From the NCBI RefSeq assembly GCF_002531825.1, contig NZ_NWSX01000006.1, positions 124,001 to 188,000 on the forward strand: a stretch of DNA of 64,000 bases, read 5' to 3'. The number at the start of each line of letters is the position of its first letter. Positions within the stretch are counted from its first letter, which is position 1. The position numbers and the translations under genes are program-made. Origin of the DNA: Rhizobium sp. J15. GTDB taxonomy: Bacteria > Pseudomonadota > Alphaproteobacteria > Rhizobiales > Rhizobiaceae. The notes beneath the pieces were generated by a model. It was not told where the DNA came from. It made no database searches and worked only from the letters and a program-made list of their open reading frames with translations. Below, piece after piece: positions 48,137 through 57,787 of this stretch.

Positions 48137-48169
48137 GATCCGCTTCCCCCGTTTCCAATCGCGACGGCG

Positions 48170-48201
48170 AATATATCAGTTTCACGACGGAACTGTGACA
48201 G
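48170..48201 (-). promoter_or_regulatory. Pho box and -10 element upstream of ppk
   Basis: Leftward strand, 48201 to 48184: CTGTCAC-AGTT-CCGTCGT, two 7-mers spaced 11 bp matching CTGTCAT at six and five of seven positions. Eight bases further lies TATATT (48175-48170), the spacing expected for a PhoB-dependent promoter. It sits directly after the hda stop codon. Confidence 0.65.
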
Positions 48202-48915
48202 TCAATCGGCCGGTTCCGAATTTCCCAATTCATTCAATACTTCGGCAGCAAGAGACCGGGTGATTTTCGTGCCCCGCGACAGGGCCAGCCGGTCCAGCCT
48301 GTCGACGATCGTCTGGGCCGCGTTGAGCGACCGCTCCATCCGGTTGACGATATAGAGCACGAGTTTGTCATCTATATAAAGCTGCCGGTCGGCGAAGAGC
48401 TTGACGATCACCTGCGACAACAGCGCCTCATCGGGTTCGCCGATTTCGACGACGGTCGCAGCCTTGAGACGAGAGCGCAGATCGGGCAGCTGAACCGGCC
48501 AGGACATCGGCCAGAGACGGCTTGTTATCAACAGGCTGGTGCCGTTTTCGCGCACGCTGTTGATGACGTGGAAGAGCGCGTTGTCGTCAAAGCCCTGGCG
48601 GTCGGCATCCTCGAACAGCACCGGGCCGGCGGCTGCGGCAACCGCGGCGTCCGAGCCAAGCTCGGGATGGATGCTGACGGCGCCGCTCAACTCGCTCCAG
48701 ATGCGGGCGAGATGGGATTTTCCCGAGCCGACGGGGCCGGCGAGCACCACGACCGGCGACGGCCATTCCGGCCAGGCATCGACGATCGAAACGGCGGCGG
48801 CAAGGCGCTCCGAGATCAGCAGATCGTCACGGCCGCTTGCGGCATCGTGCGAAAAGAGCAGCGACAACTGCTCCGCGGCCTTGCGCTTCAGCACAGCATT
48901 CTTCACGTCATTCAT
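48202..48915 (-). CDS. hdaA: DnaA-related regulatory protein HdaA
   Basis: 237 residues. AAA+ ATPase related to DnaA but without the DNA-binding domain; in Caulobacter HdaA promotes inactivation of DnaA-ATP after initiation. Visible: QLSLLFSHDAASGRDDLLIS with a clamp-binding-like QLSLLF near the N-terminus, Walker A GPVGSGKSHLARIW, Walker B VLFEDADR, and sensor/Box segments LLITSRLWP and DLRSRLKAATVV. The ATG at 48915 overlaps the perM end by eight bases. Confidence 0.9.
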   Translation of the reverse strand: MNDVKNAVLKRKAAEQLSLLFSHDAASGRDDLLISERLAAAVSIVDAWPEWPSPVVVLAGPVGSGKSHLARIWSELSGAVSIHPELGSDAAVAAAAGPVLFEDADRQGFDDNALFHVINSVRENGTSLLITSRLWPMSWPVQLPDLRSRLKAATVVEIGEPDEALLSQVIVKLFADRQLYIDDKLVLYIVNRMERSLNAAQTIVDRLDRLALSRGTKITRSLAAEVLNELGNSEPAD

Positions 48916-50032
48916 TGGGAACTGATTTCGTCTTCCGGGCGCGGGTACCAGGCGACCCGCCAAAATAAAGATCGCTCTGAAGGTAGCGTGAAAGCGCGAA
49001 ACGGACAAGAACGCCGACGGCGGCGGCAGCCGGCACGGCGACCAGAAGACCGACGAAGCCGAAAAGCGCGCCGAAGGCGAAGAGCGCAAACATCAGCCAG
49101 ACCGGATGCAGGCCGACGCTGGAGCCGACGAGCTTCGGCTGCAGGATGTTGCCTTCCAGGAACTGGCCGCTGAAGAAAACGACGAGCACCAGGCCGATCC
49201 AGGGATAATCCGGCCAGAACTGCACGAGCGCCACGCCGACGGACAGAACGAGGCCGACCAGCGAGCCGACATAGGGAATGAAACTGATCATGCCGGCAAA
49301 GAGACCGATCAGCAGGCCGAAATTCAGCCCGACGAGAGACAGCCCGGCGGCGTAATAGATGCCGAGGATGAGGCAGAGCGAGCCCTGGCCGCGAATGAAG
49401 CCGGCGATCGCTTGGTCGATCTCCTTGGCGATCTGGCGGACATCGGCGACGTAATCGCGCGGGATCCACTGATCGACCTTGGAGACCATACGGTCCCAGT
49501 CGAGCAGGATATAAAAGGCGACGACGGGAGTGACGACCAGCAGCGATATGACGTCGACGATCGCCTTGCCGGAATTCCAGATCTGCGCGAAGAGCCCGGT
49601 CAAGAAGCCCATGCCCTCGGAGAGGATGCCGGAGAAATTGTCCTTGATCGTGCCGGCCTGGCTCCTGACCCATTCCGGCAGCAGCGAGTTCTTCGAATTG
49701 TCGATGAACTGCTGCAGCTGGCTGATATAACCCGGCAGCCGTTCGGCGAAATCGTTGAACTGGCTGACGAGCACGGGAATGAGGATCATCAGCGCCAGGG
49801 TGAAGGTGATGACGAAGGCGATCAGGATGACGATCGTCGCCATCATGCGGCTCAGACCCAGCCGCTGCAGTCTGTCTGCCACCGGATCGAGGAAATAGGC
49901 GATCGCCATGCCAGCGATGAAAGGCAGCAGGATCGAGCTGAAGACATAAAGAAAGGCGATGAAGAAGACGAGCACGGCCAGCCAGAAGAAGATCTGGCGC
50001 TTCAGACTGTTGCCGCTGACATGCTGTGGCAT
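48908..50032 (-). CDS. AI-2E family (PerM-like) transporter
   Basis: 374 residues with about eight membrane helices. Family landmarks: [20 protein letters not shown] near the N-terminus, [14 protein letters not shown] in the middle, and [19 protein letters not shown] followed by [19 protein letters not shown] near the C-terminus. These proteins export small molecules or Na+; the substrate is unknown. Overlap with hdaA suggests one leftward operon; divergent from purM. Confidence 0.88.
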   Translation of the reverse strand: MPQHVSGNSLKRQIFFWLAVLVFFIAFLYVFSSILLPFIAGMAIAYFLDPVADRLQRLGLSRMMATIVILIAFVITFTLALMILIPVLVSQFNDFAERLPGYISQLQQFIDNSKNSLLPEWVRSQAGTIKDNFSGILSEGMGFLTGLFAQIWNSGKAIVDVISLLVVTPVVAFYILLDWDRMVSKVDQWIPRDYVADVRQIAKEIDQAIAGFIRGQGSLCLILGIYYAAGLSLVGLNFGLLIGLFAGMISFIPYVGSLVGLVLSVGVALVQFWPDYPWIGLVLVVFFSGQFLEGNILQPKLVGSSVGLHPVWLMFALFAFGALFGFVGLLVAVPAAAAVGVLVRFALSRYLQSDLYFGGSPGTRARKTKSVPNE

Positions 50033-50278
50033 CGCTTCCCCGCTGATGGCTCGCCGCCGCTAAACGCCGCGTCTTCTGCGACGCGGTCATCAGCACATAG
50101 GATGCAGGCGCAAAGATGGTCAACCCTGTCGCGGCAATTCCGGAAAATGCCGGCTGAAGACGCGGGAAATTGGGGGCTTTTCCCATGCAGCGCTTGCATA
50201 AACGCCCCTGCCATGCAATTGCGACCGGCAGATGACGCGGCATGTTGGCCGCCTGAAAAACAGCCATCGGAGACCAGC

Positions 50279-51352
50279 ATGAGCCAGTCTGGGAAAAACG
50301 GCCTGACCTACAGCGACGCAGGCGTCGACATCGATGCCGGCAACCTCCTCGTCGAGAAGATCAAGCCGGCGGTGCGCTCGACGCGCCGTCCCGGCGCCGA
50401 CGGCGAAATCGGCGGCTTCGGCGGGCTCTTCGACCTCAAGGCAGCGGGCTTTACCGATCCGGTTCTCGTCGCCGCCAATGACGGCGTCGGCACCAAGCTG
50501 AAGATCGCGATCGACGCGGACTATCACGACACCGTCGGCATCGACCTCGTCGCCATGTGCGTCAACGATCTCGTCGTCCAGGGCGCCGAGCCGCTATTCT
50601 TCCTCGATTACTTCGCGACCGGCAAGCTCGACCCCGACCAGGGTGCCGCGATCGTCGGCGGCATTGCCGCCGGTTGCCGCGAGGCGGGCTGTGCGCTGAT
50701 CGGCGGCGAGACGGCCGAAATGCCCGGCATGTATTCCTCCGGCGACTACGACCTTGCCGGCTTTGCCGTCGGCGCTGCCGAACGCGGCAAGCTGCTGCCC
50801 TCCGGCGACATTGCCGAGGGCGACGTGATTCTCGGCCTCGCCTCGTCAGGCGTCCATTCCAACGGCTTCTCGCTGGTACGCAAGATCGTGGAACTGTCCG
50901 GCCTCGGCTGGGATGCGCCGGCGCCGTTCACCGAAGGCAAGAAGCTCGGCGAAGCCCTGCTGGAGCCGACCCGCATCTATGTGAAGCCGCTGCTGAAGGC
51001 GATCCGCGAGACGGGTGCGCTGAAGGCGCTCGCGCACATTACCGGCGGCGGCTTCCCGGAAAATATTCCGCGCGTGCTGCCGAAGCACCTGGCGGCCGAG
51101 ATCGATCTTGCCGCCGTCAAGGTCCCGCCGGTGTTTTCGTGGCTCGCCAAGATGGGCGGCGTCGAGGCCAAGGAAATGCTGCGCACCTTCAACTGCGGCG
51201 TCGGCATGATCGTGGTCGTCGCCGAAGAGAATGCCGCCGCGGTATCGCAGGCGCTCGAAGCCGAAGGCGAAAAGGTCATAACGCTCGGCCGGATGATTGC
51301 CCGCGCCGAAGGCGCTGCCGGCACAGTCTATAAGGGCACGCTTGCCATATGA
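50279..51352 (+). CDS. purM: Phosphoribosylformylglycinamidine cyclo-ligase
   Basis: Makes AIR, the fifth step of purine synthesis. 357 residues. [59 protein letters not shown] and [16 protein letters not shown] are all present. The ATG at 50279 matches the usual N-terminus. Overlaps purN by four bases (ATGA). Confidence 0.97.
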   Translation: MSQSGKNGLTYSDAGVDIDAGNLLVEKIKPAVRSTRRPGADGEIGGFGGLFDLKAAGFTDPVLVAANDGVGTKLKIAIDADYHDTVGIDLVAMCVNDLVVQGAEPLFFLDYFATGKLDPDQGAAIVGGIAAGCREAGCALIGGETAEMPGMYSSGDYDLAGFAVGAAERGKLLPSGDIAEGDVILGLASSGVHSNGFSLVRKIVELSGLGWDAPAPFTEGKKLGEALLEPTRIYVKPLLKAIRETGALKALAHITGGGFPENIPRVLPKHLAAEIDLAAVKVPPVFSWLAKMGGVEAKEMLRTFNCGVGMIVVVAEENAAAVSQALEAEGEKVITLGRMIARAEGAAGTVYKGTLAI

Positions 51353-52020
51353 GCGCGCCGCGCAAACGCGTCGTCGTCCTCATATCCGGCGGCGGCTCCA
51401 ACATGATGGCGCTGGTCGCCGCAGCGAAAGCGGCCGACTATCCGGCTGAAATCGTCGGCGTGATATCAGACAAGGCGGAGGCCGGCGGCCTCGCCAAGGC
51501 GGCCGCCGAAGGCATCGCCACCTTCGCCTTCCCTCGCAAGGACTATGCCAGCAAGGAAGCGCATGAGGCGGCGATCTTTGCCGCCCTCGATAAGCTTTCG
51601 CCCGACATCCTCTGTCTGGCGGGCTACATGCGGCTGCTGACGGCGACCTTCATCCAGCGTTATGAAGGCCGCATGCTCAACATCCACCCTTCCCTGCTGC
51701 CGCTGTTTCCTGGCCTGCACACCCATCAGCGCGCCATCGACGCCGGCATGCGCATCGCCGGCTGCACGGTCCATTTCGTCACCGAAGGCATGGACGAGGG
51801 TCCTGTCATCGGCCAAGCCGCCGTTCCGATTCTCACAGGCGATACGGCCGAAAGCCTTGCGGCGCGCGTGCTCACCGTCGAACACCAGATCTATCCGCAA
51901 GCGCTGCGGCTCTTTGCCGAAGGCGGTGTGGCGATGGAAGGCGGCAAGGCCGTGGGCACCCAGGGTTCGGCCGCCGTGCCCAAAGCACAGCTGATTTCGC
52001 TGATCGGCGATCGGGCTTAA
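51349..52020 (+). CDS. purN: Phosphoribosylglycinamide formyltransferase
   Basis: Transfers formyl from 10-formyl-THF to GAR in purine synthesis. 223 residues. [17 protein letters not shown], catalytic Asn and His in [17 protein letters not shown], and the Asp in [13 protein letters not shown]. Coupled to purM. Its stop overlaps the convergent phnM gene by four bases, with no room for a terminator. Confidence 0.97.
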   Translation: MSAPRKRVVVLISGGGSNMMALVAAAKAADYPAEIVGVISDKAEAGGLAKAAAEGIATFAFPRKDYASKEAHEAAIFAALDKLSPDILCLAGYMRLLTATFIQRYEGRMLNIHPSLLPLFPGLHTHQRAIDAGMRIAGCTVHFVTEGMDEGPVIGQAAVPILTGDTAESLAARVLTVEHQIYPQALRLFAEGGVAMEGGKAVGTQGSAAVPKAQLISLIGDRA

Positions 52021-53186
52021 GCCGCCAGCGCCCGCAACGGATGCAGCGTGCCATCGCTGTAGACGAAGCGGCCGGCGCGGAAGGTGGCGCGGATGCGGTT
52101 GATGTCGCCCGGCTCGACCACGACCAGATCGGCGCGCTGGCCGATGGCGATTTCGCCGCGATCCTGAAGACCGGCCGAACGGGCAGCGTTGCCGGTCGCC
52201 ATGGCGACGGCGGCCGGGAGGCCGCCTTCCACCATTTCCGCGAGCTTGAAGATGCCGGGCACGAAGGCGGCTGGATGATAATCGGCGGCGATGACGCTGA
52301 GCAGTCCGGCCCTTGCAGCATCGAGCGCGCTGAGATTACCCGACATCGACTGGCCGCGCAGCGCGTTCGGCGCGCCCATCAGCGTCCAGAGGCCGCGGCG
52401 GCGCGCCTCTTCGGCCGCAGGCGCGGTAACCGGAAACTCGCTGATGGTGACGCCGAGATCGTGCATTTCGGCAACTTTTTCGACGCTGTCGTCATCATGC
52501 GAGGCCAGCGACAGCCTGTGCTTCAGCGACAGCGCGACGATCTCCTTCAGCTTGGTCTCGATTTCGGGATTGTTGCGCATGGCGATGCGCTTGGCGACGA
52601 TCTCGGCCGCCATGTCCTCGGAGACGGCGCGGCGCTCGGAAATGCTGAGGATATAGCTCTGCAGGTTGTTGTACTGACCCTGGCCCGGCGTGTGGTCGGT
52701 CAGCGAAACCATGTCGATCTCACCGGCGTTCAGCAGACGCTCCAGCACGGCGGCGGCGCCGATATTGGTGATTTCGTAGCGGGCGTGGACGCGGTGGTCG
52801 ATCAGGAGATTGTCGCGCAGCCGGTTGATGCCCTCGATCACGGCCGATGTCGTCTCCAGCGAACGGACATGGCCGTAGACGCTTTCGGTCGCGAAGGAGA
52901 CGGCGGCAAATGCCGTCGTGACGCCGGCGGCGGCAAGCTTCTTGTCGAGTTCGTGAATGCCGAAATCGATCGGCATCGTCGCATTCGGCCGCGGCGCGAT
53001 CTCGCGCTCGATCATGTCGCCGTGCAGATCGACGAAACCTGGCATCAGCAGCCGCCCGCCGCCATCGATGACGGCACCGGCAACCGGTTCCGGCCGGATC
53101 TCGGCGATGGCGCCATCCTCGACACGCACGGAACCTTCACTCACCACCTCGTTTGGCAGAACGAGGGTGAAATTGCTGAGCCACAT
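52017..53186 (-). CDS. phnM: Alpha-D-ribose 1-methylphosphonate 5-triphosphate diphosphatase (PhnM)
   Basis: Amidohydrolase that releases pyrophosphate in the C-P lyase pathway. 389 residues. Metal ligands: MPGFVDLHGDMIERE, a conserved Lys-side region ISLTDHTPGQGQ-like (here MVSLTDHTPGQGQYNN), His in SLASHDDDSVE and Asp in VIAADYHPAAF. No other phn genes are adjacent, so it may act with a cluster elsewhere. A strong Pho-box-like site lies 55 bases upstream, in keeping with phosphate-starvation control. Confidence 0.92.
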   Translation of the reverse strand: MWLSNFTLVLPNEVVSEGSVRVEDGAIAEIRPEPVAGAVIDGGGRLLMPGFVDLHGDMIEREIAPRPNATMPIDFGIHELDKKLAAAGVTTAFAAVSFATESVYGHVRSLETTSAVIEGINRLRDNLLIDHRVHARYEITNIGAAAVLERLLNAGEIDMVSLTDHTPGQGQYNNLQSYILSISERRAVSEDMAAEIVAKRIAMRNNPEIETKLKEIVALSLKHRLSLASHDDDSVEKVAEMHDLGVTISEFPVTAPAAEEARRRGLWTLMGAPNALRGQSMSGNLSALDAARAGLLSVIAADYHPAAFVPGIFKLAEMVEGGLPAAVAMATGNAARSAGLQDRGEIAIGQRADLVVVEPGDINRIRATFRAGRFVYSDGTLHPLRALAA

Positions 53187-53227
53187 GGCCTTCTCCTGAG
53201 CGATCCGAGGTTGACAAGCCGCAGCGG

Positions 53228-53258
53228 ATAGAACCGCTCCATGACATTCGTATGAAAT
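53228..53258 (-). promoter_or_regulatory. Pho box and -10 element upstream of phnM
   Basis: Leftward strand, 53258 to 53241: ATTTCAT-ACGA-ATGTCAT, 7-mers spaced 11 bp with five and six matches to CTGTCAT. Seven bases on, TTCTAT (53233-53228) is a possible -10. Confidence 0.65.
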
Positions 53259-53322
53259 CGTAAGCGCTATTATCTCAATGCGGAAAACGGGCCGCCAAGC
53301 CGCCCTAAGACCGCCTCATCCG

Positions 53323-53913
53323 CTATCGAATTTTGTGTCTGTTCAAGGCCGCCCATTGCAGCAGCACGATCGTCTTGGCGTCGAAGATCTCGCCGGTTTC
53401 GATCATCCGGGCCGCCTCATCCAGCGGAATTTCAAGAACCTCGATATCCTCATGTTCCTCGGCCAGACCGCCGCCTTCGGCGACGCGGTCGGTGGTATCG
53501 ATGAGGGAAACGAAGAAATGAATGACCTCAGCGATAGCCCCCGGCGAGGTATAGGATTTGAAAAGGAAGCGGGCCTCACGCAGGCGGTAGCCGGTTTCCT
53601 CCATCGCCTCGCGGCGGATCGCCTGTTCGGGATGGTCATCGTCGAGAAGGCCGGCCGGCACCTCGATCGTCCAGGCAGGATCGCCGTTGAGATGCACAGG
53701 CAGACGGAACTGGCGGACGAGGACGACGCGGTCACGCCTGGGATCATAGAGCAGAATGCAGGCGGCCGGCGTGCGGTGGTAGACCTCCCGCTTCAGCCGC
53801 TGGGTCGCGCCTTTGCGGTCGATATAGTCGAGCAGATAGCTGCTCAGCCGCGTCCATCCATTCGACAGAATTTCCTCGCCGACGATCTTCACCCGTGATT
53901 TCGGCTGCATCAT
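53323..53913 (-). CDS. nudK: NUDIX hydrolase, NudK (GDP-mannose pyrophosphatase) type
   Basis: 196 residues. The Nudix box is GLLDDDHPEQAIRREAMEET, one residue shorter at its start than the general consensus, just as in E. coli NudK. Typical surroundings: VVLVRQFRLPVHLNG, KSYTSPGAIAEVIHFFV and GGGLAEEHEDIEVLEIPLDE, then GEIFDAKTIVLLQW. Hydrolyses sugar nucleotides such as GDP-mannose, or ADP-ribose. It overlaps the oxidoreductase stop by four bases, hence is co-translated with it. Confidence 0.92.
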   Translation of the reverse strand: MMQPKSRVKIVGEEILSNGWTRLSSYLLDYIDRKGATQRLKREVYHRTPAACILLYDPRRDRVVLVRQFRLPVHLNGDPAWTIEVPAGLLDDDHPEQAIRREAMEETGYRLREARFLFKSYTSPGAIAEVIHFFVSLIDTTDRVAEGGGLAEEHEDIEVLEIPLDEAARMIETGEIFDAKTIVLLQWAALNRHKIR

Positions 53914-56048
53914 ACCGTGTCCTTGCGAAGCCAGACCTTGTTGTCGTGCACGGCCGCGCCGCCATAAGGCGCGACCGGATCGGCGCCGGTCAGGACGTTG
54001 ATGCCCTCGCCGTCCACATGCGCCTTGTTCGGCCAGAGGCCCTCGGCGATCAGTACGCCCGTCTTCACCTCGGTGGTGATGCGGGCGTGGATGCGCAGAT
54101 CGCCGCGGCCGTTGCCGATGCGGACGAGTTCGCCATGCGCGATGTCATTGGCCTCGGCATCGACAGGATTGACCATCACCTCGGGGCGGCCTTCCTTCTG
54201 GCGGGAGGTCTTGGTTTCGGAAAAACTCGAATTCAGGAAGTTGCGGGCGGGCGACGTGGCGAGGCGGAAGGGATGCTCAGGGTCGGCCACTTCGATGACA
54301 TCGACCTGATCGGGAAAAGCAGGCAGCTCGGCATGCGGCCCAAGCACGCCGATCGCGGCCGGGGGCTTGTTCGGCGCCGGCTGGTTGATCCAGTCCGGCC
54401 GGAAGTGGAACTTGCCGTCCGGATGGGCGAAGCCGTTCAAAAAATGCGCCTCCTCGAAAGCCGGCTGGCGATCGAACCATTTCTGTTCGAGGAAGTGGTC
54501 GTAGTCCGGCAGGTCGCTCGATTTCAGGATGCGGTCGATCATTTCGCGGGCGGTGAAACCGAAACCCGGGCGATCGGCGACGCCGAGGCGTTTTGCCAGT
54601 TCCTCGATGACGAAGAGATTGGTGCGCACGCTGGGCGGTGGCTCGACCAGCTTCGGCCCCAGCAGGATGTGGTTCTGGCCGCCGGCCCGGTAGATATCGT
54701 CATGTTCGACGAACATCGTCGCGGGCAGCACGATGTCGGCAATCTCCGCCGTTTCGGTCATGAACTGCTCATGGACGGCGACGAACAGGTCGTCGCGGGC
54801 AAAGCCGCGTCTGACGAGGCGCTGCTCGGGCGCGATGTTGGCGGGATTGGTGTTCTGGATCAGCATGGCCGTCACCGGGCCGCGATGGCGCAGCGCCACC
54901 GGATCGCCGGTCAGCACGCGGCCGATCTGCGACTGATCGAGCATGCGAATATCCGCGTCTTTCATCGACCGGCCAGTCAGCTCCACATTATTCATGCGGA
55001 AAATATCGCTGTTCGAATGGAAGGCGCCGCCGCCCTCATATTGCCAGGAGCCGAGAACGGTGGCTACCGAGGCAGCCGCGTGCATGGCGACCGCGCCGTT
55101 GCGCTGGCGGGTGAAGCCGTAGCCCAGGCGGAAGAAGGTCTTCTTCGTGGTGCCCACGAGACGGGCAAAGGCTTCGATCTCCTCGACGGAAAGGCCGGTG
55201 ATATCGGCAGCCCATCGCGGCGTCTTCGTTTTCAGGTGCGCTTCGAGACCGGCCGGATCGTCGGCGTATCTAGCCATGTATTGGCGATCGGCATAGCCGT
55301 CGCGGAAGGCGACGTGCATGACGGCGCAGGCGAGTGCCGCGTCGGTGCCCGGCCTGACGATCAAGGCCATATCGGCCTGCTTCATCGTCGGATTGTCGTA
55401 GATGTCGATGACGACGATCTTGGCGCCGCGTTCCTTGCGCGACTTGATCGCGTGGGTCATCACGTTGACCTGGGTCGAAACCGCATTGGTGCCCCAGATG
55501 ACGACGCAGTCGGTGCGGCCCATCTCGCGCGGGTCGGGGCCGCGCAGCACGCCGGTCGCCATGGTGAAGCCGGTCCAGGCGGGATTGGTGCAGATCGAAG
55601 AGAAGAAGCCGGAATAACGCTTGGCGTGGCGCAGACGATCGATCGAGTCACGCTGCACCCAGCCCATGGTGCCGGCGTAGAAATAGGGCCAGATCGCCTC
55701 GCTGCCGTCTTTGGCCTCGGCCTTCACGAAAGCTTCGGCGATCTCATCCAGCGCATCGTCCCAGGAAATCTGCTGCCACTGCCCTGCCCCCTTGGCGCCG
55801 GCGCGGCGCAGCGGATGCATCAGGCGGTCGGGATGATAAAGCCGCTCGGCATAGCGGGCCACCTTGGCGCAGATGACGCCCGCCGTATAGGAATGATCGC
55901 CCGCGCCGCGCACGCGGCCGATGCGGCCATCCTCTGATATCTCGACCTCGAGCGCGCATGTGGAGGGACAGTCGTGCGGACAGGCCGTGTGGCCGACCTT
56001 GCTGTCCAGCTTGGGGGATTTGGCGTGGATGGGGGTCGCAATGTTCAT
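53910..56048 (-). CDS. Molybdopterin-dependent oxidoreductase
   Basis: 712 residues of the bis-MGD (DMSO reductase) superfamily. N-terminal 4Fe-4S site: ACPHDCPSTCALEVEI, with the fourth Cys in AGVICAK. Cofactor-domain features: SWDDALDEIAEAFVKAE, VIWGTNAVSTQVNVMTHAI, VVIDIYDNPTMKQADMALIV and a C-terminal molydopterin-dinucleotide-binding barrel with FRLATSPARNFLNSSF. There is no Tat signal, so it is cytosolic. Substrate unknown. The start at 56048 (MNIATPIHAKSPK) is preferred. Coupled to nudK; moaD/moaE for cofactor synthesis lie 6 kb away. Confidence 0.9.
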   Translation of the reverse strand: MNIATPIHAKSPKLDSKVGHTACPHDCPSTCALEVEISEDGRIGRVRGAGDHSYTAGVICAKVARYAERLYHPDRLMHPLRRAGAKGAGQWQQISWDDALDEIAEAFVKAEAKDGSEAIWPYFYAGTMGWVQRDSIDRLRHAKRYSGFFSSICTNPAWTGFTMATGVLRGPDPREMGRTDCVVIWGTNAVSTQVNVMTHAIKSRKERGAKIVVIDIYDNPTMKQADMALIVRPGTDAALACAVMHVAFRDGYADRQYMARYADDPAGLEAHLKTKTPRWAADITGLSVEEIEAFARLVGTTKKTFFRLGYGFTRQRNGAVAMHAAASVATVLGSWQYEGGGAFHSNSDIFRMNNVELTGRSMKDADIRMLDQSQIGRVLTGDPVALRHRGPVTAMLIQNTNPANIAPEQRLVRRGFARDDLFVAVHEQFMTETAEIADIVLPATMFVEHDDIYRAGGQNHILLGPKLVEPPPSVRTNLFVIEELAKRLGVADRPGFGFTAREMIDRILKSSDLPDYDHFLEQKWFDRQPAFEEAHFLNGFAHPDGKFHFRPDWINQPAPNKPPAAIGVLGPHAELPAFPDQVDVIEVADPEHPFRLATSPARNFLNSSFSETKTSRQKEGRPEVMVNPVDAEANDIAHGELVRIGNGRGDLRIHARITTEVKTGVLIAEGLWPNKAHVDGEGINVLTGADPVAPYGGAAVHDNKVWLRKDTV

Positions 56049-56130
56049 GGCATTTGTATATGCCAAGCCTTGAATGGCCAAAAGCCACAAAAGCTCCCCA
56101 TGACGTGAATTCATACGGACATCAGCGAAA

Positions 56131-57000
56131 ATGAACTACCGCCACATCTACCACGCGGGCAATTTTGCCGATGTGCTGAAACATGCCGTGCTGGCGCGGC
56201 TGATCCGCTACATGCAGAAGAAGGAAGGCGCCTTCCGGGTGCTCGACACCCATGCCGGCATCGGGCTCTATGACCTTTCCTCCGAGGAAGCGCAAAAGAC
56301 CGGAGAGTGGCAGGGCGGCATCGGGAAATTGATGGAAGCGGATCTGGGATCCCAGGTTTCCGAACTGCTGGAACCCTACCTCTCGGCGATCCGCGAGCTC
56401 AATCCGGAGGGCGGCATCCGCTTTTATCCCGGGTCGCCGAAGCTTGCGCGCATGCTGTTCCGCCCGCAGGACCGGCTGTCGGCGATGGAGCTGCATCCCG
56501 AAGACTTCGCCCGCCTGCACCGGCTGTTCGAAGGCGATCACCACGCCCGCATCACCGAGCTCGACGGCTGGCTGGCGCTCGGCGCGCATCTGCCGCCGAA
56601 GGAAAAGCGCGGCATCGTACTCGTCGACCCGCCCTTCGAGGAAGAGGACGAATATGAGCGACTGGCCCAGGGGCTGGAAAAGGCCTATCGCCGCTTTCCC
56701 GGCGGCACTTACTGCCTGTGGTATCCGCTGAAGAAGGGCGCGCCGATCAAGGAGTTCCACGAGACGCTGCAGGCGCTCGACATTCCGAAAATGCTCTGCG
56801 CCGAACTGACCGTTCGCAGCGACCGCGGCATTACCGGACTGACCGGCTCCGGCCTCGTCATCGTCAATCCGCCCTTCACGCTGAAGGATGAACTGCATCA
56901 GATGCTGCCGGCCTTGAAGGACCATCTGGCGCAGGACCGCTTCGCCTCGCACCGCGCCTTCTGGCTGCGCGGCGAGAACAAGACCGTCAAGGACGATTGA
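56131..57000 (+). CDS. rlmJ: 23S rRNA (adenine-2030-N6)-methyltransferase RlmJ
   Basis: 289 residues. MNYRHIYHAGNFADVLKHAV is the characteristic N-terminus; VLDTHAGIGLYDL binds AdoMet and VLVDPPFEEEDEY carries the catalytic DPPF. FYPGSPKLARMLFR and TYCLWYPLKKGAPI are further family marks. Divergent from the oxidoreductase gene, 82 bp away. Confidence 0.95.
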   Translation: MNYRHIYHAGNFADVLKHAVLARLIRYMQKKEGAFRVLDTHAGIGLYDLSSEEAQKTGEWQGGIGKLMEADLGSQVSELLEPYLSAIRELNPEGGIRFYPGSPKLARMLFRPQDRLSAMELHPEDFARLHRLFEGDHHARITELDGWLALGAHLPPKEKRGIVLVDPPFEEEDEYERLAQGLEKAYRRFPGGTYCLWYPLKKGAPIKEFHETLQALDIPKMLCAELTVRSDRGITGLTGSGLVIVNPPFTLKDELHQMLPALKDHLAQDRFASHRAFWLRGENKTVKDD

Positions 57001-57005
57001 CCTTT

Positions 57006-57029
57006 CCGAAAATCGATTCCGATTTTCGG
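57006..57029. repeat. Palindromic intergenic repeat, copy 1
   Basis: CCGAAAATCG (57006-57015) and CGATTTTCGG (57020-57029) about an ATTC centre, just after rlmJ. A second copy in opposite orientation lies at 61685-61707. Confidence 0.7.
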
Positions 57030-57093
57030 GCTTATGCGCTAGCGTCGGAAACTGTCCCGCCTACAGATCTTACAAATTTTCATCAGGTGTCCC

Positions 57094-57690
57094 ATGAAGC
57101 TGCTTTGTTCATCCACCTCGCCTTATTCCAGCAAGGTCAGGATGGCCGCGCACTATCTGGGCATCGAGCTGAACGCCATACGGGTCGATACCAATACCGG
57201 GCCGGCGATCCTGGTGGACAACAATCCGCTCGGCAAAATCCCCACGCTTCTGACCGATGACGGCGCCTCGATCTTCGACAGCGTGGCGATCATGCATTTT
57301 TTCGACCGGCTGACGAAGGGCGGGCTCTACCCTTCCAAGAAGGGTAAGCGCACGGATGCCGAGGTTCTCGAAGCGCTCTGTGACGGCATCTGCGATTGCC
57401 TGCTCGCAATCACCTACGAGCGGCGCTTCCGCGACGAGGAAAAAATTTACCAGCCCTGGATCGATCGGCAATGGAAGAAGGCGACGGCCGGGCTCGCTCA
57501 TCTCGGCGCCAACCCGCCGAAGTTAGGCAAGAGGCTGACCGGCGGGCATTTCGCGCTCGCCGCCACGCTCGATTATCTCGACCTGCGATTCAAGGACCAG
57601 TGGGAAGCCGACCATGCGCCGCTGATCGACTGGCTGGCGCAGTTCGAAAAGAAATTCCCCGCCCATCGCGAGCTCAAGACAACCGCCTGA
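57094..57690 (+). CDS. Glutathione S-transferase family protein
   Basis: 198 residues. Thioredoxin-like N-terminal domain KLLCSSTSPYSSKVRMAA with Ser in the usual Cys/Ser position, GSH-binding NPLGKIPTLL and DSVAIMHFF, then the helical C-terminal domain with GGHFALAATLDYLDLRF. Substrate unknown. Followed by a terminator shared with the porin gene. Confidence 0.9.
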   Translation: MKLLCSSTSPYSSKVRMAAHYLGIELNAIRVDTNTGPAILVDNNPLGKIPTLLTDDGASIFDSVAIMHFFDRLTKGGLYPSKKGKRTDAEVLEALCDGICDCLLAITYERRFRDEEKIYQPWIDRQWKKATAGLAHLGANPPKLGKRLTGGHFALAATLDYLDLRFKDQWEADHAPLIDWLAQFEKKFPAHRELKTTA

Positions 57691-57738
57691 CCCGCGGCTC
57701 GGTACAGGGCCGCCTGCGAATGACGGCCAAACCGCAAA

Positions 57739-57766
57739 AAGCCGGGCGACGTGCCCGGCTTCTTTA
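57739..57766. terminator. Terminator between the GST and porin genes
   Basis: 9-bp stem with core GCCGGGC (57741-57747) and GCCCGGC (57753-57759), five-base loop; T-rich tracts on both sides serve the convergent genes. Confidence 0.88.
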
Positions 57767-57787
57767 ATTTCTGGATATGCTCTCGGC

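Noticed and set aside
46163..48355. A 730-codon open frame antisense to ppk
   Set aside because: Shadow of ppk; runs through the Pho box and into hda without any start signal.
53895..55937. A 680-codon open frame antisense to the molybdopterin oxidoreductase
   Set aside because: Shadow frame; the opposite strand has an Fe-S site and cofactor motifs.
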